Shown: positions 1 through 7,184 of the stretch, one piece after another
Numbering within the stretch: position 1 is the first letter of the stretch
How the letters are laid out: each line of letters opens with the position of its first letter
Origin: Allobosea sp. LC85
GTDB lineage: Bacteria > Pseudomonadota > Alphaproteobacteria > Rhizobiales > Beijerinckiaceae
Reading direction: 5' to 3'
Length of the DNA stretch: 33,156 bases
NCBI RefSeq assembly: GCF_000735605.1
Contig: NZ_JPKG01000064.1
Coordinates: 1-33,156, forward strand
Notes under the pieces: model-generated
What the model was told of the DNA's origin: nothing
The model's input: only the letters and a program-made list of their open reading frames with translations
Database searches by the model: none
Made by a program: the position numbers and the translations under genes

Positions 1-217
1 AGTTTTCAAACAGCGGCGCATCAACAACGACAGATAAGCCCGCCGATCGCTCGGCGACAAGGCCTAACATGCTCATGAAGCGCAGTAGAGCGGCCCCGCC
101 AGCGGCGGCGCCGTCTCGATGAGCAGTGTTTAAGCGAATCAGGTTTCGGGTGTCAACAGCCGATTCGCATTTTGTTGAAAGCGTCGTTTCGACCGCGCGA
201 CGCCCCAGCTATGCCGC
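1..217. other. Left-edge region without a recognisable gene
   Basis: Only short, unconvincing reading frames occur here. The stretch may hold more of the decayed sorA gene, but I could not match it to the molybdopterin domain. No promoter or repeat is claimed. Confidence 0.4.
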
Positions 218-377
218 TTGTCGGCACCAGGCCTCGTGCCGCGAATGGAGGCTGCGGTGCGGCTGCCCAAGGGCGAACATGTGCTGATGGTCAGGCGACC
301 AACCGGATCGGCCAATCACAGCGGATCGAGCCTTTGTGGAATCCGGCGGGCTATATGCGCGCGTGATGGCCGCATGA
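218..377 (+). pseudogene. C-terminal remnant of sulfite dehydrogenase molybdopterin subunit (SorA-like)
   Basis: Translation in two forward frames gives pieces that resemble the end of SorA-type sulfite dehydrogenases. Frame starting at 218 reads EAAVRLPKGEHVLMVR; the next frame then continues ATNRIGQSQRIEPLWNPAGY. The switch falls near 289-295 and looks like a single-base indel. A second frame change near 357-363 would place the original stop at 375-377, overlapping the ATG of the following sorB remnant as ATGA. No catalytic domain is present upstream (1-217 shows no matching protein), so only the tail remains. The assignment rests on recalled family motifs and on the adjacent sorB remnant. 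Confidence 0.5.
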
Positions 378-706
378 AGCAGGCAGCCGTGACCTTGCGC
401 GTCATTGGGGTGTCGGCTTTCGGGCTCTGCCTTGCCGGGGTGGCGCTGGCAGTGCCGAAAACCTAGCAGCTGCCCACTGAGGCGGCGGTGCTCAGGCCCG
501 GCCTCGGTTCCGGCTTCGAGGCAGCAAAGAACAACTGAATGTCGTGCCATCCGATCGATGACCTCAACGTCCAGCCGCCGAGGAACGGCCGGGCCTTCTG
601 GGACGCCGAGGTGCAGAAGATGATCAAGACCTACCGCGTCCCGATCGACGAGGTCGATGCCAAGGCGATCACCGAGTACCTGGCCAAGACCTATCGAGGA
701 TCATGA
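374..706 (+). pseudogene. Broken SorB-type cytochrome c subunit of sulfite dehydrogenase, two in-frame stops
   Basis: The frame from ATG 374 to TGA 706 stays aligned throughout and encodes a signal peptide (about residues 1-26, ending GVALA), then KT-stop-QLPTEAAVLRPG, then AAKNN-stop-MSCH, then GRAFWDAEVQKMIKTYRVPI and DEVDAKAITEYLAKTY. This is the usual layout of the small monoheme SorB cytochrome that accepts electrons from SorA in the periplasm. Two codons are nonsense: TAG at 464-466 where homologues typically have Tyr, and TGA at 536-538, exactly the first Cys of the CxxCH heme motif. Both fit third-base changes of TAC and TGC. There is no frameshift, which suggests recent decay. The product cannot bind c-type heme even with initiation at ATG 539. 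Confidence 0.72.
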
Positions 707-818
707 GGTCGCGCTTCTCGGTGTCGACGAAACCGGCCGAAAGCCAGGCCACGTGCTGCTCGAATGCAGGATCAAGCACCACAAGGATCCTAGTGCCAGC
801 GCCTGCCAGCAAAAGCTG

Positions 819-1034
819 TCAGTCCGGCAGTCGGACCGTGGCGTTAACGCGTTCCACATCGCTGCGGGAGAGCGCGATATCGGACAGTGCGCGGTCATCC
901 ATGCGGTAAAGGGCGCGTGCGCTCGCCTTGGCGTTAAGCCAGGTTTCAAGACGGAGCAGCAGGCGCGACAGGCCGTGAACAGACGGCGCGACCGGGAACG
1001 GCAGAAGGTTTTCTATGGCTGGCCTAGTCGACAT
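819..1034 (-). CDS. DUF1127 small protein (YjiS-like)
   Basis: A 71-residue protein starting MSTRPAIENLLPF. The C-terminal half has the DUF1127 pattern: an amphipathic helix (LSRLLLRLETWLNAKASARA) followed by YRMDDRALSDIALSRSDVER, where the 'L..L.D..L.DIGL.R..I' type consensus is recognisable. Such small proteins are common in alphaproteobacteria, are often Arg-rich, and some have been linked to RNA turnover and phosphate or oxidative responses; the role here is unknown. The start was chosen at ATG 1034 because AAAGGAGG lies just upstream on the minus strand; a longer frame to 1091 has no such site. It diverges from the LysR gene at 1139, so it is a natural candidate target of that regulator. 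Confidence 0.75.
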   Translation of the reverse strand: MSTRPAIENLLPFPVAPSVHGLSRLLLRLETWLNAKASARALYRMDDRALSDIALSRSDVERVNATVRLPD

Positions 1035-1138
1035 GACGGCCTCCTTTGACACATGTTTCGCTAGGGAATCTGCGCCTTGCCTGGGTTCCAAGCAAATGCG
1101 AACTTCTTCGCTTCAGCCCAAGGTTTTCTTCGTTCGCC

Positions 1139-2068
1139 ATGACGCGTCGCCACCTTCCGCCTTTGACCTCTCTGCGCGCTTTCGAGGCCGCGGCCCGGCA
1201 CCTCAACTTCGAGCGGGCCGGGGACGAACTCGCCGTCACCGCCAGCGCGGTCGGCCAGCAGGTAAGATCGCTTGAAGCCTGGCTGCGACGCCCTCTCTTC
1301 AGTCGCCTGCCGAGCAAGGGCGTCGCCCTGACGGCCGTCGGGGAGCGCTACGCCGCGACCGTTTCACTGCTGCTCGATCAGCTCAACGAGGCCACGGCGC
1401 GCGCTCTGCGGCCGAACGCGCCCAATATACTGACCGTCAGCACGTTGCCGAGCTTCGCCTTGAGCTGGCTGATCCCGCGTCTCGGTTCGTTGAAGGAGCG
1501 CCACCCCGATCTTGAGGTACGTGTTTCGATCTCGACGAGTCTGACCGATTTTGAAGGCGAAGATGTCGATGTGGCGATCCGCTCCGGCCGCGGCGTCTAT
1601 CCCGGCCTGCGCTCGGACTTGCTGATGGAAGAGAATTTCTTTCCCGTCTGCAGCACGACGCTTCTCGGTGACCCCGAGCGGCCCCTGAACGAGCCAGCGG
1701 ATTTGCGTCATCACACCCTGCTGCATGAGAATCCGGAGGGAATCCTCGACTATGTCACCTGGCCGCGCTGGCTGGCTGCGGTCGGGTTGCCTGACATCGA
1801 CGCGACGCGAGGGCCGCGCTTCTCGCATATGTTCCTCGCCTTGCAGGCGGCCGCATCCGGCCAGGGAATAGCCCTCGCCACCAATGTCCTGATCGGGGAT
1901 TATCTTGATGCGGGTCGCCTCGTCAGGCCCTTCCCGCATCAGGTCAGAGGGCCGCATCAGTATTATCTGGTCTGCCCCGAGATTTCCGCGGAAAGGCCGG
2001 CCATTGCGGCGTTCCGGGCGTGGATATGTGGCGAAGCAGCGGCTCACCGCGCGGTGGTGACGCCATGA
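1139..2068 (+). CDS. LysR-family transcriptional regulator, GcvA-like
   Basis: A 309-residue LysR regulator. The N-terminal winged helix-turn-helix covers about residues 5-65 and has the GcvA-type opening PPLTSLRAFEAAARHLNFER followed by DELAVTASAVGQQVRSLE. The effector-binding domain (about 90-300) begins near LTVSTLPSFALSWLIPRL and includes DVDVAIRSGRG, typical of the GcvA/AmpR subgroup. Length is normal. The start is set at ATG 1139 because the HTH begins a few residues later; the frame extends to 1046 without family similarity. It is divergent from the DUF1127 gene (104 bp between starts). The ligand cannot be inferred from sequence. Confidence 0.88.
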   Translation: MTRRHLPPLTSLRAFEAAARHLNFERAGDELAVTASAVGQQVRSLEAWLRRPLFSRLPSKGVALTAVGERYAATVSLLLDQLNEATARALRPNAPNILTVSTLPSFALSWLIPRLGSLKERHPDLEVRVSISTSLTDFEGEDVDVAIRSGRGVYPGLRSDLLMEENFFPVCSTTLLGDPERPLNEPADLRHHTLLHENPEGILDYVTWPRWLAAVGLPDIDATRGPRFSHMFLALQAAASGQGIALATNVLIGDYLDAGRLVRPFPHQVRGPHQYYLVCPEISAERPAIAAFRAWICGEAAAHRAVVTP

Positions 2069-2458
2069 CCCGCCATTCGGGTAGGGCGTAGGCTGCTCGG
2101 CAACGAAAGCTATCGCAGCTTCATCAAACCGGCGCGGCACGGCCGAATACCTTTGCAAGTGCAGAATCCTACAGTCCAGGCCCGCTGTGTTCGCTGCTGC
2201 CGGCTCGTGCGCTGCTTCGTATGGGGCAGGGGGGCGCGATGCTGTCACGCCGGAAGGAGCTTGATGGCTCTATGTCGATTTCCTGTCCTTATAAGCTCGC
2301 GAGGTCAATAATTTCAGAAATAGATGTGATTTATAACTATAGATACGTACGCGTACCTAAGATTTGAGATTTATTTTTGTATTTTGATTCTAATAATTAA
2401 AAACTATAGATAATTGACTCGCATATACTGACGCTGATAGGCCGCGCAAATTATCGAT
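2069..2458. other. Intergenic region, AT-rich island upstream of the siderophore receptor
   Basis: 390 bases with no credible gene. The part from about 2280 to 2415 is strikingly AT-rich compared with the rest of the window. It contains a perfect palindrome GTACGCGTAC at 2347-2356 and a promoter-like element at 2384-2412. I searched by eye for exact Fur, Irr (ICE) and RirA (TGA-N9-TCA) boxes and saw none that I would call. Confidence 0.6.
2384..2412 (+). promoter_or_regulatory. Candidate sigma70-type promoter of the siderophore uptake operon
   Basis: TTGATT at 2384-2389 and TAGATA at 2407-2412 are separated by 17 bases inside the AT-rich island, which is the classical -35/-10 layout. A start of transcription near 2419 would leave a leader of about 40 bases before the receptor gene. 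In AT-rich DNA such matches arise by chance, so this is only a candidate. Confidence 0.33.
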
Positions 2459-4579
2459 TTGCGAAAGCGACGCGCCGTGCCTCTCCGTTTTGCTGTTCTA
2501 GGATTGTCCGCTATTGTTCTGGCGTCGAACGTCGCCTTGGCGCAATCGCCCGAACAGCGCCCCATCCGGCTCGAGGAGGTCGTTGTCGAAGGGCGCAGCG
2601 AGCTGAGCGGCATCATCTCGACGAATGGCTATGTTGCGACCTCGGGGCGCAGCGCCACCAAGACCGACACGCCGCTTCTCGAGACGCCGCAATCGGTTTC
2701 AACGGTTACGCAGATCCAGCTCGAGCAGCGCAAGCCGCAGTCACTGCTCGAGGCTCTGTCCTATACGCCGGGAGTGCGTGTCGGGACCTATGGCTTCGAT
2801 CCGCGCTACGACGCCTTCACCATCCGCGGCATCGATGTCACCCAGAACGGTGTGTTCCGCGATGGGCTGCGTCAGATCGGCAGCCCCAACGGGCTGTTCA
2901 GGCTCGAACCCTATGGCGTCGAGGCCATTACGATCCTGCGAGGGCCGGCCGCCTCGATCTATGGCGCCAGCAGCACCGGCGGCATCGTCGACATCATCTC
3001 GAAGCGACCGACCGAAACCCCGTTCCGCGAGGTGGAGATCCAGAGCGGCTCGTTCGGCCGTCTCCAGGGCAATTTCGATCTCTCCGGCCCGGTCAATGCC
3101 GACGGCACCTGGCTCTACCGTCTGACCGGCCTGGCACGCGACGCCAAGACCGGGATCAGCGCCATCAAGGATGATCGCGTCTTCATCGCTCCGGCTGTGA
3201 CCTGGAAGCCGAACGAGGCGACGAAGCTCACCGTCCTCGGCGAGTACATGGATTCGACCACGGGCGGCACAGCGGCCTATGTCAACGAATACGGTCCGTG
3301 GATCGACAGGCAGGGCAATGTCGCCTCGAAGGTGATCGGGGCGACGAAGGTCTTCGGCGGCGACAAGCGCTACAATGATTTCCGCCAGCAGCAGGCCCGG
3401 CTCGGCTACGAATTTGAGCACCGGTTCAATGACGTGTTCACGCTGCGGCAGCGAGCCCGGTACTCGAAGCTCGGCGGCAATCAGCAATACGTCTATATCG
3501 GCACCCCCGGCCTGACGCGTGAGAACACGCAGGGCTTCTCGATCGATACGATGCTTGAAAGCCGGCTGCAGACGGGCGCGCTCGATCATACGCTCCTGGC
3601 CGGCGTCGACGTCAGCCATCTCAGCTACAAGAGCAAGGAGGCTTATGGCGGTGTGCCGCTGGGAGCCAATCCGCCTTTCCTCTGGCGGACCGGGCAAACC
3701 CAGACGATGACCGGCATCTACCTCCAGGACCAGATCAAGTGGCAGAACTGGCGCGTGACCGCCGGCGGCCGTTATGACTGGCTGAACAGCAAGTTCGAGG
3801 CTGGTGCAGCGGGGGCCGCGCCGACCGAGAGCAAGAGCCGCGAGGGCAAGTTCACTGGCCGTGCCGCGCTGAGCTATGTCACGGAGCTCGGTGTCGTGCC
3901 TTATGTCAGCTATGGCACCTCCTTCGTGCCCAACTCCGGCACGGTGCTGGATGGCTCGGTCGCGGTCCCGACGACGGGCGAGCAGGTCGAGGCCGGCGTT
4001 AAATACGATCTGCCGGGGTATAATGCCGCCCTGCGCGCTGCCGTCTTCAGCTTGAAGCAGGAGAACGCGGTGGTCTACGAGGTCGTCAACGGCCTCAATC
4101 GCCAGGTGCAGCTCGATCTGCGCTCCAAGGGCTTCGAGATCGAGGGTGTTGCGTCACTGGCGGATGGGCTGAGCGTCCAGGCCTCCTATTCCTACAACGA
4201 TGCCAGGATCCTGAAGCTGACGCCGGAGACGGTCGGGAACCGGCTGACGAGCGTCCCCTATCACATGGCCTCGGCGTGGCTCGACTACACCGTGCAGCAG
4301 GGCGCGGCGAAGGGGTTCGGGATCGGCGGCGGTGTGCGCTATGTCGGTTCGAGCCTTGGCGACAACCTCAACCGCGCGGTGCTCGACAACAAGGCGCGGA
4401 CCTTCGTCGATGCCTCGGTCCGCTACGACCTCGAGAACCTCGACGCGCGGCTGAAGGGCATGCGCATTCAGGTCAACGCCACCAACCTGCTCGACGAGGT
4501 TACCCAGAACTGCACGGCCGGGTTCTGTTACTTTGACGAAGGGCGCAAGGTCATTGCCAGCCTGCGTTACCGCTGGTGA
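2459..4579 (+). CDS. TonB-dependent ferric-siderophore outer membrane receptor
   Basis: A 706-residue receptor. Residues 1-28 form a signal peptide (ending NVALA before Q29). A TonB-box-like EEVVVEG is at 39-45. The plug domain follows, with the siderophore-receptor signature ETPQSVSTVT, then LLEALSYTPGV, AFTIRGID, ILRGPAASIYGASSTGGIVD and ISKRPT. The rest is a 22-strand beta-barrel ending in the outer-membrane C-terminal signal (VIASLRYRW, terminal aromatic). This matches the TonB-dependent siderophore receptor (FhuA/FoxA-like) family. The start is uncertain: TTG 2459 or GTG 2477, neither with a clear ribosome binding site. The stop overlaps the GTG of the following permease, and the three-gene order shows a siderophore uptake operon. 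Iron regulation is expected. Confidence 0.9.
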   Translation: MRKRRAVPLRFAVLGLSAIVLASNVALAQSPEQRPIRLEEVVVEGRSELSGIISTNGYVATSGRSATKTDTPLLETPQSVSTVTQIQLEQRKPQSLLEALSYTPGVRVGTYGFDPRYDAFTIRGIDVTQNGVFRDGLRQIGSPNGLFRLEPYGVEAITILRGPAASIYGASSTGGIVDIISKRPTETPFREVEIQSGSFGRLQGNFDLSGPVNADGTWLYRLTGLARDAKTGISAIKDDRVFIAPAVTWKPNEATKLTVLGEYMDSTTGGTAAYVNEYGPWIDRQGNVASKVIGATKVFGGDKRYNDFRQQQARLGYEFEHRFNDVFTLRQRARYSKLGGNQQYVYIGTPGLTRENTQGFSIDTMLESRLQTGALDHTLLAGVDVSHLSYKSKEAYGGVPLGANPPFLWRTGQTQTMTGIYLQDQIKWQNWRVTAGGRYDWLNSKFEAGAAGAAPTESKSREGKFTGRAALSYVTELGVVPYVSYGTSFVPNSGTVLDGSVAVPTTGEQVEAGVKYDLPGYNAALRAAVFSLKQENAVVYEVVNGLNRQVQLDLRSKGFEIEGVASLADGLSVQASYSYNDARILKLTPETVGNRLTSVPYHMASAWLDYTVQQGAAKGFGIGGGVRYVGSSLGDNLNRAVLDNKARTFVDASVRYDLENLDARLKGMRIQVNATNLLDEVTQNCTAGFCYFDEGRKVIASLRYRW

Positions 4580-5853
4580 GCGCCATCGGAACCGGGGAGG
4601 CCGCTGCCCGTGACCTGTCCTCGCCGGCCGCCATCGTGCTCGCCATCGGCGGGCTTTATGTCGGCCAGAGCATCATCGGCGGGCTGACCTTCATCGCCTT
4701 GCCGAGCGTGCTGCGGGATCGCGGCCTGCCGCTCGACCAGATCGGCCTGACCTACCTCGCCGTCCTGCCCTGGGCGCTGAAATTTCTCTGGGCGCCGGCG
4801 GTTGAGCGCTACCGGCTGCCGTCGCAGGGCCGCAGCCGGTCGCGCTCGATCGTCCTCGTCACCGCCTTGATTTCGGCCGCTGGCCTCTGTCTTGCCAGCC
4901 TGGTCGGCCCGACCAGCCTTGTTCCCCTGATCGGCGTCTTCGTGCTGATCGCCCTTGCAGCGTCGACCGGCGACATCGCCTGCGACGGACATGCGGTCGA
5001 GGCATTGTCCGAACGCCATCACGGCTGGGGCAATGCCGCCCAGGTCGGCGGCGCCTATCTTGGTTCGGCGCTCGGTTCCGGGCTCTTCCTGGTGCTCGTC
5101 GCGCGCCTGGGCTGGGGAATTGCGACCCTTGCGATGGCGGCTCTGCTGCTGGTGCTCGCCTTGCCCTTCATCCTGTCGCCGGCGCCGCCTTCACCCGGTT
5201 TGCGCACGCATCAGCCATCGTTGCGTCAGGCGCTTCGGCGCAAGGACATGCGGATCGGGCTGCTGCTGGCGGCGATCTATGTCGTCGCCCAGAAATGGGG
5301 CGTCGCCATGCTCGGGCCGTTCCTGATCGATTCAGGGCTCGACCTCGTCTCGCTCGGCATCGTCAATGGTGTCGGTGGAATGGCCGTTGGTTTTGCCTGC
5401 GCGCTCCTGGGCGGCGCGCTCGTCCGGCTGTGGAGCGCGCGAACGGTGATGATGCTCGCGCTCGTCCTGCAGGCTGTCTCGCTCGCTGGCCTTGCCGCCG
5501 CAGCCTGGAACGGCGGCGCTCCCCAACCCGTGCTGCTTGGACTGGCGCTGGCGAGCTCATCGGGCGTGATGGCGCTCGGTTTCGTTGCGCTCTATGCCCA
5601 GTTCATGGCGCTCTCCGACCCGCGCCAGGCCGGCATCGACTTTACTTTGCTGCAATGCATGGACGCGCTCGTCAGCATGGCTGGCGGCATCGGTGCAGGC
5701 TGGGTTTCGCAACATTTCGGCTACGGCACCTGCTTCGCTCTGGCAGCCGCCTTCGCGCTGGCCGCCGCTCCTCTCGCAGCCGCGCTGAGTGTGCGCGCCG
5801 CCCGGTCCCAGCCTGTCGCGCGCAATCTGCCCGCGCCGGCGGCGAATGCCTAG
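4576..5853 (+). CDS. MFS siderophore permease, RhtX/FptX type
   Basis: A 425-residue inner membrane protein with about 12 hydrophobic segments, beginning with AIVLAIGGLYVGQSIIGGLT and continuing with LPWALKFLWAPAVERYR after the first helices. RhtX (Sinorhizobium) and FptX (Pseudomonas) are single-subunit permeases that move ferric or free siderophores across the inner membrane, replacing an ABC system. The identification comes from this motif style and from the position directly after a siderophore receptor. The GTG start overlaps the receptor stop (GTGA), so translation is probably coupled. A FhuF-type reductase follows six bases after the stop. Confidence 0.8.
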   Translation: MSAIGTGEAAARDLSSPAAIVLAIGGLYVGQSIIGGLTFIALPSVLRDRGLPLDQIGLTYLAVLPWALKFLWAPAVERYRLPSQGRSRSRSIVLVTALISAAGLCLASLVGPTSLVPLIGVFVLIALAASTGDIACDGHAVEALSERHHGWGNAAQVGGAYLGSALGSGLFLVLVARLGWGIATLAMAALLLVLALPFILSPAPPSPGLRTHQPSLRQALRRKDMRIGLLLAAIYVVAQKWGVAMLGPFLIDSGLDLVSLGIVNGVGGMAVGFACALLGGALVRLWSARTVMMLALVLQAVSLAGLAAAAWNGGAPQPVLLGLALASSSGVMALGFVALYAQFMALSDPRQAGIDFTLLQCMDALVSMAGGIGAGWVSQHFGYGTCFALAAAFALAAAPLAAALSVRAARSQPVARNLPAPAANA

Positions 5854-5859
5854 CGGCAG

Positions 5860-6597
5860 ATGATCCCGTCGCTCGCGCCCTGCTTCCCGGAGGCCCTCGC
5901 CTGGTACAAGGACAAGCTCGCCCTGCCGGGCGAGCACGTTTCGGTGATGCCGGGTCGCGATCTGCTGGACGGGGTCGTCATCGAAGGCCTGATGTCACGC
6001 TTCGCCAGGACCTATCCGGGTGGCGATCGACGGGCGCTCGTCTCGATGTGGACGCAGTGGCATTTCGCGGCGCTGGTCATCCCGACCGCCGCGGCGATCC
6101 TGATGCTCGATCGCGACCTGCCGATCGATCTCGATCAGGTTGGTATTGCGCAGCATGAGGATGGGCGGACGGCGGCTCTTGTCATTACGCATGACGGCAA
6201 GCCGCATGCCGGCGCCGCCGACCGGTTCGCGCGGCTCGTCGACGGCCATGTCGAGCCGTTGGTCCGGCATGTTGCCAGCCAGTTCGGTGTGTCGCAGCGC
6301 GTGCTCTGGACCAACGCCGCCGCCATTCTCGAATGGACCGTGCAAGGCGCGCTGACCACCGGACAGGTCCATCCGGTCGCGCTCAGCGAGGCGCGCCTCT
6401 GGCTGGAGCGCCAGACGGATGCTGCGGGGCGGCGCAATCCGATGTGCGGCGCGGTGCGCTATCCGCTGCTCGACGGGGAGCCGACGAGGCAACGGAAGGT
6501 CTGCTGCTTGCGCTATCTGCTCCCGGGCGTCGCCGGTTGCGGCAGCCTCTGTCCGCTTCCCGAGATCAGCGATCTGGCGCAGCGGCAGGCCGGCTGA
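5860..6597 (+). CDS. FhuF-type siderophore-iron reductase
   Basis: A 245-residue protein whose C-terminus carries the FhuF [2Fe-2S] ligand region RKVCCLRYLLPGVAGCGSLC. FhuF proteins reduce ferric siderophores in the cytoplasm and so release iron. The four cysteines are spaced C-C-x10-C-x3-C; as I recall it, E. coli FhuF has C-C-x10-C-x2-C, so this one differs by one residue. The central region (about 55-180) with SMWTQWHFAALVIP and the conserved N-AAILEW stretch also fits the family. The gene begins six bases after the permease stop. This completes a receptor-permease-reductase pathway with no biosynthesis genes, which suggests use of a siderophore made elsewhere in the genome or by other organisms. 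Confidence 0.82.
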   Translation: MIPSLAPCFPEALAWYKDKLALPGEHVSVMPGRDLLDGVVIEGLMSRFARTYPGGDRRALVSMWTQWHFAALVIPTAAAILMLDRDLPIDLDQVGIAQHEDGRTAALVITHDGKPHAGAADRFARLVDGHVEPLVRHVASQFGVSQRVLWTNAAAILEWTVQGALTTGQVHPVALSEARLWLERQTDAAGRRNPMCGAVRYPLLDGEPTRQRKVCCLRYLLPGVAGCGSLCPLPEISDLAQRQAG

Positions 6598-6625
6598 CCA
6601 CCGCTCCGCAAGGCACTCCCGGTCT

Positions 6626-7051
6626 CTACACCGAGCTGAGCAGAATGCTGGTTTCGCTGTTGAGGATACCGTCGATGGTGCGCACCTCGCGCAGCACGCG
6701 GTCGAAATCGCTGAGGCTGGAGGCGCGGATCTCTGCGATCAGGTCCCAGGTTCCATTGGTCGTGTGCAGCGAGTGCAGTTCCGGCAGGCCGCGCATCTGC
6801 CTGATCACCGCCGTCGTCGAGCGGCCAGTGACCTCGATCATCATGATCGCCCGAATGGCCTTGTCATCATAGTCCTGGCGGGAGCGCACGGTGAAGCCGA
6901 GCACCGCGCCCGACTCGATCAGCCGGTCGAGCCGGGTCTGAACCGTCGCGCGTGAGACGCCGAGAATGGTGGCGAGCTTCGAGATCGGCGCGCGCCCGTC
7001 CTCACGCAGCGCGGCGATCAGGCGGTGATCGAGCTCGTCGAAGATATGCAT
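6626..7051 (-). CDS. Lrp/AsnC-family transcriptional regulator (arginine/ornithine type)
   Basis: A 141-residue protein with an N-terminal HTH (ELDHRLIAALREDGRAPISK, then LATILGVSRATVQTRLDRL) and a C-terminal RAM ligand-binding domain from about residue 60 (IMMIEVTGRSTTAVIRQMRG through RTIDGILNSET). Lrp-type regulators sense amino acids and form octamers that wrap DNA. The start at ATG 7051 is preferred to an upstream start at 7129, which would add 26 residues not typical of the family and eat into the shared promoter. It is divergent from ornithine cyclodeaminase, so it very probably controls that gene and ctlX in response to an amino acid such as ornithine, arginine or citrulline. Confidence 0.88.
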   Translation of the reverse strand: MHIFDELDHRLIAALREDGRAPISKLATILGVSRATVQTRLDRLIESGAVLGFTVRSRQDYDDKAIRAIMMIEVTGRSTTAVIRQMRGLPELHSLHTTNGTWDLIAEIRASSLSDFDRVLREVRTIDGILNSETSILLSSV

Positions 7052-7074
7052 GACAATCTGTCTAAACGAAGTAG

Positions 7075-7135
7075 GCAAATTGATCAACAAACAGAGAAAA
7101 TCTGAACTTGTTCGCAATTCAGTGTGCAAATTGCA
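7075..7135. promoter_or_regulatory. Candidate Lrp-type operator sites between the regulator and ornithine cyclodeaminase
   Basis: The octamer GCAAATTG occurs at 7075-7082 and again at 7126-7133, exactly 51 bases apart, close to five helical turns, so both lie on the same DNA face. The second copy is inside a perfect palindrome TGCAAATTGCA (7125-7135). A related GCAATT is at 7114-7119. Lrp/AsnC octamers bind several helically phased sites, which fits this pattern in the 133-bp divergent region. The role is inferred. Confidence 0.45.
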
Positions 7136-7184
7136 TTGGCTAGAATGCTCTCCATTCCAGAAATCGCGCAGGGAGGGCCGACCA

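Noticed and set aside
536..538. TGA at a cysteine position, possible selenocysteine in a heme motif
   Set aside because: A second nonsense codon (TAG at 464) lies upstream in the same frame, the partner sorA gene is frameshifted and truncated, and a selenocysteine in a CxxCH heme motif is not known to me. Decay explains all of this.
2341..2458. Fur, Irr or RirA box upstream of the siderophore receptor
   Set aside because: Only partial matches were found in AT-rich sequence; none kept the symmetry of the known consensus.
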